Source of the DNA: Labrenzia sp. VG12
GTDB taxonomy: Bacteria > Pseudomonadota > Alphaproteobacteria > Rhizobiales > Stappiaceae
DNA length: 64,000 bases
Assembly: GCF_002237595.1 (NCBI RefSeq)
Contig: NZ_CP022529.1
Coordinates: forward strand, 3,224,001 to 3,288,000
Direction of reading: 5' to 3'
Shown: positions 58,958 through 64,000 of the stretch, piece after piece
How positions within the stretch are numbered: position 1 is the stretch's first letter
Layout: every line of letters begins with the position of its first letter
Program-made: the position numbers and the translations under genes
The notes under the pieces: model-generated
Database searches by the model: none
What the model saw: the letters and a program-made list of their open reading frames with translations, nothing else
Told to the model about the DNA's origin: nothing

Positions 58958-59095
58958 GACAACGGCAAAGGCAACAATTCAATGGCCCTGCAAAGGGTTT
59001 TCTTTCCCTGTCTTCGCAGGGAAGACACCGAATGTCTGGCGACGCATCCACACTCGGATGAGCGTCGCAGCACGAAGCATCAGTGAGCAATCGTC

Positions 59096-60997
59096 ATGAA
59101 ACGCACCCTTGGCACCTGTTACTATCCGGAGCACTGGCCGGAAGAGATGTGGGAGGCGGATGCCCGCCGCATGGCAGAAACCGGCCTGACCTGGGTCAGG
59201 ATCGGCGAGTTTGCCTGGTCACGGCTTGAACCGGCTCCGGGCGATCTGCAATTCGACTGGCTGGATCGTGCCATCGACACGCTCGGCCAGGCGGGTCTGA
59301 AGGTCGTGCTCGGCACACCGACGGCAACACCGCCGCGCTGGATGATCGACAGACATCCCGACATGGTCGCCGTCGACGCCAATGGTCACCCGCGCAAGTT
59401 CGGCTCCCGCAGACATTACTGCTTTTCCCACGAGGGCTTTCGGGAAGAGAGTGACCGGATCGTCCGGTTGATCGCCGAGCGCTATGGCAGGAACCCGCAT
59501 GTGGCGGCCTGGCAGACAGACAATGAATATGGTTGCCACGACACGGTCATCTCCTATTCAGGAGCAGCCCGCCGGGGCTTCCGGATCTGGCTCCAGAACC
59601 GATACGGTTCGATAGAGGCCCTCAACCGCGCCTGGGGCAATGTGTTCTGGTCGATGGACTACGCGTCCTTTGACGAGATCGATCTGCCCAACCTGACGGT
59701 GACCGAACCGAACCCGTCGCACACGCTTGCGTTTCGGCGGTTTTCCTCCGATCAGGTCGCCGTCTTCAACAAGCGCCAGGTCGACATCATCCGGGCGCAT
59801 TCAGATGCCCCGATCAGCCACAACTACATGGGCCGGATCACCGAATTCGATCATTTCAAGGTCGGTGATGATCTCGAAATCGCCACCTGGGACAGCTATC
59901 CGCTCGGCTTTCTGGAAGACCGGGTCGGCGCCGATGCCGGTCATCAACGGACCTATATGCGCCAGGGCGATCCGGATTTTCAGGCCTTCCACCACGATCT
60001 TTACCGCGCCGTCGGCAAAGGCCGCTGGTGGGTGATGGAACAGCAGCCAGGCCCGGTCAACTGGGCCCCATACAATCCGGCTCCCCTGCCCGGCATGATG
60101 CGGCTCTGGGCCTGGGAGGCCTATGCCCACGGTGCCGAGGCGGTCTGCTATTTCCGTTGGCGCCAGGCTCCCTTTGCCCAGGAACAGATGCATGCCGGCA
60201 TGCTGCGGCCGGACAATGCCGATGCGCCCGCGCTGATCGAGGCCCGGAAGGTGGCAGATGAACTGCGCAAGGCCCCGGACGTTTCCGCGCCGCAGGCACC
60301 CGTTGCCCTTCTCTTCGATTATGACGCCGATTTTGCCTGGGCGACCCAGCCGCATGGGGCAGGCCTCTCCTATTTCCAATGTGTCTTCGACACATACAAG
60401 GCGCTGCGCAAACTCGGTCTTTCCGTGGATATCCTGCGCGGTGAGACCCGGGACTTCACTGGCTACAAGATCGTGGCCGCCCCCGGCCTGATCTACATGC
60501 CCCAGGACCTGAAACAGGCTCTGGCGGAAGCCGATGCGGACGTCGTGCTGGGCCCGCGTTCCGCCGCCCGCAATGCCGATATGGTCATTCCCGTTCCATT
60601 GCCACCCGACATGCCCGGCCTGGAGCTCGCCGTGTCGCGCGTGGAAAGCCTGCGCCCGGATATGCCGATGCCGCTGAAAGGCGGAGGGGCTTTTGTCGGC
60701 TATCGCGAGGAGCTGGAAACCGCCGCAGAAACAATTCTGGAACTGGAAACCGGTGAGCCGGCCGTTATCCGTCAGGAGAACCTGACCTATGTCGGCGGCT
60801 GGGGTGATGAACATGCCCTCAAGCGGATCTATGAACAACTCTGCGAGGAAGCCGGTATCGGAACCACTGAACTTTCGGGTGGTGTTCGTTGCCGCGATAC
60901 AGACGATCTCAGGATCTGGGTCAATTATGGCGCCGACGCTGCCGAGACACCCGCAGGTAGAATTGAGGCGGCTGGTGTCTTGTTTGAGCCGAAATAA
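59096..60997 (+). CDS. GH42 beta-galactosidase
   Basis: A 633-residue cytoplasmic beta-galactosidase. The TIM barrel (about 1-380) contains GTCYYPEHWPEEMWEADARRM at the N-terminus, WQTDNEYG with acid/base Glu144 and WVMEQQPGPVNW with nucleophile Glu315. A GATase-like trimerisation domain (about 390-600) and a short beta domain follow. No signal peptide. It extends the operon from alpha- to beta-galactosides. It is separated from the lactonase gene by 210 bases with repeats, so it may have its own promoter. A decayed copy of its 3' end lies at 61512-61706. Confidence 0.95.
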   Translation: MKRTLGTCYYPEHWPEEMWEADARRMAETGLTWVRIGEFAWSRLEPAPGDLQFDWLDRAIDTLGQAGLKVVLGTPTATPPRWMIDRHPDMVAVDANGHPRKFGSRRHYCFSHEGFREESDRIVRLIAERYGRNPHVAAWQTDNEYGCHDTVISYSGAARRGFRIWLQNRYGSIEALNRAWGNVFWSMDYASFDEIDLPNLTVTEPNPSHTLAFRRFSSDQVAVFNKRQVDIIRAHSDAPISHNYMGRITEFDHFKVGDDLEIATWDSYPLGFLEDRVGADAGHQRTYMRQGDPDFQAFHHDLYRAVGKGRWWVMEQQPGPVNWAPYNPAPLPGMMRLWAWEAYAHGAEAVCYFRWRQAPFAQEQMHAGMLRPDNADAPALIEARKVADELRKAPDVSAPQAPVALLFDYDADFAWATQPHGAGLSYFQCVFDTYKALRKLGLSVDILRGETRDFTGYKIVAAPGLIYMPQDLKQALAEADADVVLGPRSAARNADMVIPVPLPPDMPGLELAVSRVESLRPDMPMPLKGGGAFVGYREELETAAETILELETGEPAVIRQENLTYVGGWGDEHALKRIYEQLCEEAGIGTTELSGGVRCRDTDDLRIWVNYGADAAETPAGRIEAAGVLFEPK

Positions 60998-61003
60998 GCG
61001 AAA

Positions 61004-61030
61004 GGGCCGGAAAACCCCGGCCCTCTTGCT
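61004..61030 (+). terminator. Terminator after GH42 gene
   Basis: A 7-bp stem GGGCCGG/CCGGCCC with a 6-base loop (61004-61023) starts 6 bases past the stop codon and is followed by TCTTGCTCTTG, a pyrimidine-rich but imperfect T tract. Confidence 0.75.
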
Positions 61031-61054
61031 CTTGTCGCATTGTCCGCGCTCCTG

Positions 61055-61252
61055 TCAGCTGACAGTTCGCCTCTCGGCCTTGCGGGCGGTCTTCATGCAC
61101 AATGCTGCCGCAGACAAGGCTGCAATCCCGACAGGCTTGTAGTGGCTCGCCAGACCGAGTTTTGTGGTCGGGAATTTTCTCAAGCCGGTATGCTGACAAG
61201 GTCTGTTCTGGCGCTTGTTGTTTTTCACCGTGTCGGAAAGATAGAGCGTCAT
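61055..61252 (-). CDS. Small hypothetical protein (65 aa)
   Basis: A 65-residue reading frame with GGAGG 7 bases before ATG 61252. It has a basic N-terminal half (NNKRQNRPCQHTGLRKF) and a short hydrophobic stretch VGIAALSAAALCM near the C-terminus, followed by KTARKAERR. No family is recognised. It is convergent with GH42, and its 3' end is close to the terminator. The good ribosome site and absence of another candidate in this gap support it, but it may be non-coding. Confidence 0.4.
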   Translation of the reverse strand: MTLYLSDTVKNNKRQNRPCQHTGLRKFPTTKLGLASHYKPVGIAALSAAALCMKTARKAERRTVS

Positions 61253-61511
61253 GTCATTGCCTCCAGTTAGAGTGTCCTGGAATACAAGTGGCAAACCGGA
61301 AGCCAGTCCTTCATGACAAATTTTCAGCATTAATTTCAATGCGTTAAATGAGTTGCAAGGTTAACTATATTGCCCGGGATTCGCGAAACAGAAAAGAAGC
61401 TTCCTGTTTTCGGCAAATTCCGCCGGACCTTCCCGAGCGTCGTGCGAGCGAAATGAATCTCGAAAGGCAGCGGGTCGGAACACCTGCTGCGTCCCGACGG
61501 CTGTTCAACTC
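61253..61511. other. Intergenic region, no gene seen
   Basis: About 260 bases upstream of the small ORF (minus) and before the GH42 remnant. It is AT-rich around 61310-61380 and probably carries the promoter of the small ORF. No coding frame with family resemblance and no RNA gene was found. Confidence 0.4.
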
Positions 61512-61706
61512 GGACGACGAACAGGCCTGCAGCGGATCTATGGGCAGCTCTGTGAGGAAGCCGATATCGTATCCACTGAACCGTCGGGCAATGTTCGCTG
61601 CCACAATAGGGAAGCTCTCAGGATCTAGGTCAATTGCGGCGCCGAGGTTGCGGACACGCCGGCAGGGCGGGTCGAAGCGGCAGGCGTGTTGTTCGAGAAG
61701 CTGTGA
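61512..61706 (+). pseudogene. Decayed 3' fragment of a second GH42 beta-galactosidase gene
   Basis: This stretch aligns base by base with the last 190 or so bases of the GH42 gene at 59096-60997. Shared peptide pieces are RIYxQLCEEA, VRC, LRI, VN-GA, TPAGR-EAAGVLFE. The fragment carries a one-base deletion near 61525, a TAG stop where the intact gene has the Trp codon of LRIWVNYG, and ends with its own TGA at 61704-61706. The many differences show an old divergence, so it is a remnant of a paralogue and not a recent copying error. The upstream 5' part of the gene is absent. Confidence 0.85.
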
Positions 61707-61743
61707 AGACAGAAAAGCGCGCCACAGCGCGCTCCTTTTAATT

Positions 61744-61857
61744 GTCATCCCGGGCGAAGCGCAGCGAAGACCCGGGACCCAGGAGTCCTGGGCGCTCACT
61801 TGCGGGCACTACGTCAAAGGATGAAGGGTCCGGGATCCCCGCTTTCGCGGGGATGAC
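61744..61857. repeat. Intergenic GTCATCCC...GGGATGAC repeat, family B copy 3
   Basis: The full-length copy starts GTCATCCCGGGCGAAGCG and continues with GACCCGGGACCCAGG, ending GATCCCCGCTTTCGCGGGGATGAC split here by its hairpin. The ends GTCATCCC/GGGATGAC are inverted repeats. It has the same length (114 bp) and layout as the copy at 37164-37277. It lies between the GH42 remnant and the FrnE-like gene. Confidence 0.8.
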
Positions 61858-61879
61858 ATCGTGTACAGGCGGCCGCTTC

Positions 61880-62551
61880 CTATGCCGCCTCGCCGTCCAC
61901 CAGCTGTCGGATAATCGACGCATAATTGTCAGCGCCCTGCGCCCCGGTGATCAGGTGCCGCCGTTCGAAAATGACAGCCGGAACACCCTGAATGCCGTTT
62001 CCGGTCCAGAAGGCTTCTTCCTGGCGGACGGTGTCGGCGAAGCGCCCATCCTCCAGCACCTTGAGCGCTTCAGCCCGGTCAAGCCCGACCGTCGCAGCGA
62101 CGTCGGCCAGGACGGCATCATCATTCAGATCCTTGCGATCTTTGAAATAGGCCTCGAACAGCGCCATCTTCAGCGGGTGTTCCTTGCCGTCTGGTCCGGC
62201 CCAGTGGATCAGCTGATGCGCCTTGAACGTGTTGACCATGCGCATGTCATCGGTAAAGCGGAACTCGAACCCGAGATCCGCACCCACCGCAGTCAGACGG
62301 TCACGGGCGGCCGCGGATTGCTCTGCGGTGGACCCGTATTTGCGCATGATATGCTCTCGAAGGTTCTCGCCCTCGTCCGCCATGTCCGGATTGAGCTCGA
62401 ACGGGTGCCACTTGATCGCCGCCGAAATGCCGGTGTCTGCAATGGCCTGTTCAAGCTGCTTGAAACCGACAATGCACCAGGGGCAGACCACATCGGAAAC
62501 GATGTCGATCTGCAGGACATCATCGAGGGATTGGTCGGTCGTCTCAGTCAT
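61880..62551 (-). CDS. DsbA-family (FrnE-like) oxidoreductase
   Basis: A 223-residue cytoplasmic thioredoxin-fold protein of the FrnE/2-hydroxychromene-2-carboxylate isomerase-like group. The redox motif CPWC is at Cys23-Cys26 in IVSDVVCPWCIVG. Later conserved parts are NTFKAHQLIHWA and GVPAVIFERRHLITGAQ, with the cis-Pro in GVPAV. No signal peptide, so it is not periplasmic DsbA. It probably exchanges thiols with cytoplasmic proteins or small thiols. It lies 23 bases downstream of the Kef-type antiporter on the same strand and may share its transcript, which is interesting since Kef systems respond to glutathione adducts. Confidence 0.92.
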   Translation of the reverse strand: MTETTDQSLDDVLQIDIVSDVVCPWCIVGFKQLEQAIADTGISAAIKWHPFELNPDMADEGENLREHIMRKYGSTAEQSAAARDRLTAVGADLGFEFRFTDDMRMVNTFKAHQLIHWAGPDGKEHPLKMALFEAYFKDRKDLNDDAVLADVAATVGLDRAEALKVLEDGRFADTVRQEEAFWTGNGIQGVPAVIFERRHLITGAQGADNYASIIRQLVDGEAA

Positions 62552-62574
62552 GAGTTTCTCCTTGTATTCCGCCC

Positions 62575-64000
62575 TCAGAGCGTCGCATCGCCTTTGGGTG
62601 GCGGGTTCCAGCCCCGCTCCGTCCGTTCATGCCGGTCCTCGCCGCGATCCGCCCGCATGATTTCGAACATCGTCTCGGAATGGGCGCGCATCGCGTCGAT
62701 ATAGGACTTGTCGACACCGCCGTCATTGTAGTTCGTGCGCAGATCGTCGAGCATCGCGAGATCGTGATGCCGGAACTCCTGCGCCTTGCTGCGCGCCCTA
62801 TAAGGATGGCGGCCGAGTTCAACGAGCGCTTGCCGTCCGAGAGACAGCGCCCCTTCGAACACCTCGCGCTCGGCATAATGTGCACCGGCATTCTCCAGCT
62901 CATAGACATGGTGCCGGTCGCGGGCGCGCGCCAGGATCTTCACCTTCGGATAGGTCTTGGCGACATGCTCGACCATCAGCGTCTGCTTGTCCCGGTCGTC
63001 GACGGCCGCGATGAAAACATCCGCATCGTCGAGACCGGTTCCATGCAGCAGGTCCGGCCGCGTGGCATCGCCATAGAAGGTGCGGATGCCGATGCGGTGC
63101 AGGTTATCAATGGTCTGCGGATCGTGGTCCAGAATGACCACGTCATAGCCGCTGGTCATGAGCATGCGCGAGACGATCTGGCCATAGCGGCCCATGCCCG
63201 CAACAACGACACGCCCGCGGCTGTCGATCGCGTCAGGCTCGCGGTCGGACGAGGCCACCGCTCGCGGTGCAACGACCTTTTCGTAGAAGATGAAGAGCGC
63301 CGGTGTCAGCAGCATCGATATCGCCACGACCAGCGTCATGGTCTGGAGCAGATCCCGTTCGAAAACGCCACTGCCAGAGGCAATGCCGAAGAGGACAAAG
63401 GCGAATTCACCGGCCTGCGCCAGACCCAGCGCAAACAGCCAGCGGTCCGCCCCCTGCAGCTTGAACAGCATGCCGAGCCCGAAAAGCACCGCGAATTTCA
63501 CAGCCATCAGGCCAAGGGCCAGACCGACGATGACAAGCGGCGCACCGAAGAGCAGGTTGAAATCGATACCGGCCCCGACGGTCAGGAAGAACAGGCCGAG
63601 CAGTAGTCCCTTGAAAGGCTCGATATCGGCTTCCAGCTCGTGCCGGTAGTCGCTGTCCGACAGGACAACACCAGCCAGAAAGGTGCCGAGCGCGGGCGAC
63701 AGGCCGACAAAATCCATCAGGAGGGCAATGCCGATCACCAGCAACAGAGCCGTCGCGGTGAAGATTTCCCGCAGCCGTGCTTCGGCGATGAATCGGAAGA
63801 TCGGGCGCAACAGATGGCGGCCGGCAATGATGATTGCGGCAATCACCGCCAGGATGACCAGCATCTGGACCCAGCCAGGCAGGGAGGCCAGCGCTTCGCC
63901 GCCATGACCTCCTCCGTGGCCATCGCCGTGGCTGTCCGCCCCGTGACTGCCACCGAGCGCCAACAGCGGCAGCACCGCCAGCATCGGGATCACGGCAATG
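62575..64000 (-). CDS. Kef-type K+/H+ antiporter with TrkA-N domain, partial at window edge
   Basis: The C-terminal about 475 residues of a monovalent cation:proton antiporter-2 protein. The frame stays open to the window edge (reading IAVIPMLAVLPLLA, which matches the middle of KefB/KefC), so roughly 150-170 N-terminal residues and the start lie beyond 64000. A His/Gly-rich cytoplasmic-type loop (SHGADSHGDGHGGGHGG) near residue 16-32 of the visible part is unusual. Six or so membrane helices are followed by a Rossmann RCK/TrkA-N domain (RVVVAGMGRYGQIVSRML, GDATRPDLL). It is likely a glutathione- or nucleotide-gated potassium efflux system. Confidence 0.9.
   Translation of the reverse strand, partial: IAVIPMLAVLPLLALGGSHGADSHGDGHGGGHGGEALASLPGWVQMLVILAVIAAIIIAGRHLLRPIFRFIAEARLREIFTATALLLVIGIALLMDFVGLSPALGTFLAGVVLSDSDYRHELEADIEPFKGLLLGLFFLTVGAGIDFNLLFGAPLVIVGLALGLMAVKFAVLFGLGMLFKLQGADRWLFALGLAQAGEFAFVLFGIASGSGVFERDLLQTMTLVVAISMLLTPALFIFYEKVVAPRAVASSDREPDAIDSRGRVVVAGMGRYGQIVSRMLMTSGYDVVILDHDPQTIDNLHRIGIRTFYGDATRPDLLHGTGLDDADVFIAAVDDRDKQTLMVEHVAKTYPKVKILARARDRHHVYELENAGAHYAEREVFEGALSLGRQALVELGRHPYRARSKAQEFRHHDLAMLDDLRTNYNDGGVDKSYIDAMRAHSETMFEIMRADRGEDRHERTERGWNPPPKGDATL

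Noticed and set aside
61365..61824. Overlapping 140-160 codon frames on both strands around the GH42 remnant
   Set aside because: The DNA aligns with the tail of the GH42 gene and with a family B repeat; the open frames have no ribosome site or family resemblance.
1..64000. tRNA, rRNA, CRISPR array, prophage or secretion-system genes
   Set aside because: I looked for conserved RNA motifs, regular direct repeats and phage/integrase proteins and found none in the gaps or frames.
62575..64000. Kef-type gene as a truncated pseudogene
   Set aside because: The reading frame is open and family-like up to the last base of the window; truncation is due to the window edge.

Overview
The window looks like chromosomal DNA of a marine-type alphaproteobacterium, most probably from the Roseibium/Labrenzia/Stappia group. 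This is inferred from the high G+C content, the Shemin-pathway 5-aminolevulinate synthase with an FNR box upstream, the wealth of ABC uptake systems, the GTCATCCC-type intergenic repeats and the overall gene content. No rRNA, tRNA, CRISPR array, transposase, integrase or phage gene is visible. Most of the window is ordinary catabolic and transport chromosome.

Layout. 313-4980: an NAD-dependent epimerase/reductase, a lone Liv-type binding protein, tryptophan 2,3-dioxygenase and a lone sugar-type binding protein. 5486-13919: a DUF2126 transglutaminase, a circularly permuted ATP-grasp/Alpha-E protein and a second transglutaminase (a conserved trio of poorly known function), then a secreted trypsin-like protease. 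13936-24772 (minus): a LacI-controlled ABC importer with a GH63-like hydrolase, next to an operon of glycerate kinase, a CofD/YvcK-like protein and an RbsD-type pyranase. Together these suggest uptake of a glycosyl-glycerate, hydrolysis to sugar plus glycerate, and phosphorylation of the glycerate. 25368-29127 (minus): a TetR-controlled acyl-CoA operon (CoA ligase, two MaoC-fold proteins, crotonase). 29472-30689: hemA.

31323-39961 (plus): a DUF1194 protein, a cation/proton antiporter, then a redox cluster with three separate Rieske proteins. These are a Rieske-glutamate-synthase-like FMN/3Fe-4S protein, a Rieske-ThDP enzyme fusion, and a tetra-His membrane protein with a C-terminal Rieske domain, accompanied by three very small membrane proteins and a four-Cys anchored protein. 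The last five genes overlap by ATGA. This is the best candidate for an undescribed system: a ThDP-dependent oxidation wired through Rieske centres to a membrane haem protein.

40233-45969 (minus): a complete Liv-type ABC importer with an alpha/beta hydrolase. Its promoter carries the same operator-like palindrome as the TetR gene 17 kb away, so the two loci probably form one regulon for uptake and CoA-dependent breakdown of one carboxylic acid or ester. 46493-48339: a dienelactone-hydrolase-like protein and a lipoprotein. 48497-60997: an alpha/beta-galactoside operon with IclR regulator, ABC importer, GH36 alpha-galactosidase, a De Ley-Doudoroff galactose pathway (SDR dehydrogenase, lactonase, DgoK, DgoA) and GH42 beta-galactosidase. 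61055-64000: a small ORF, a decayed second copy of the GH42 3' end, a FrnE/DsbA-like oxidoreductase, and a Kef-type antiporter cut by the window edge.

Several families of palindromic intergenic repeats sit between transcription units (1402, 30791, 30939, 37164, 37304, 39977, 40106, 58911, 61744). All assignments rest on reading motifs and context by eye; no database search was run.
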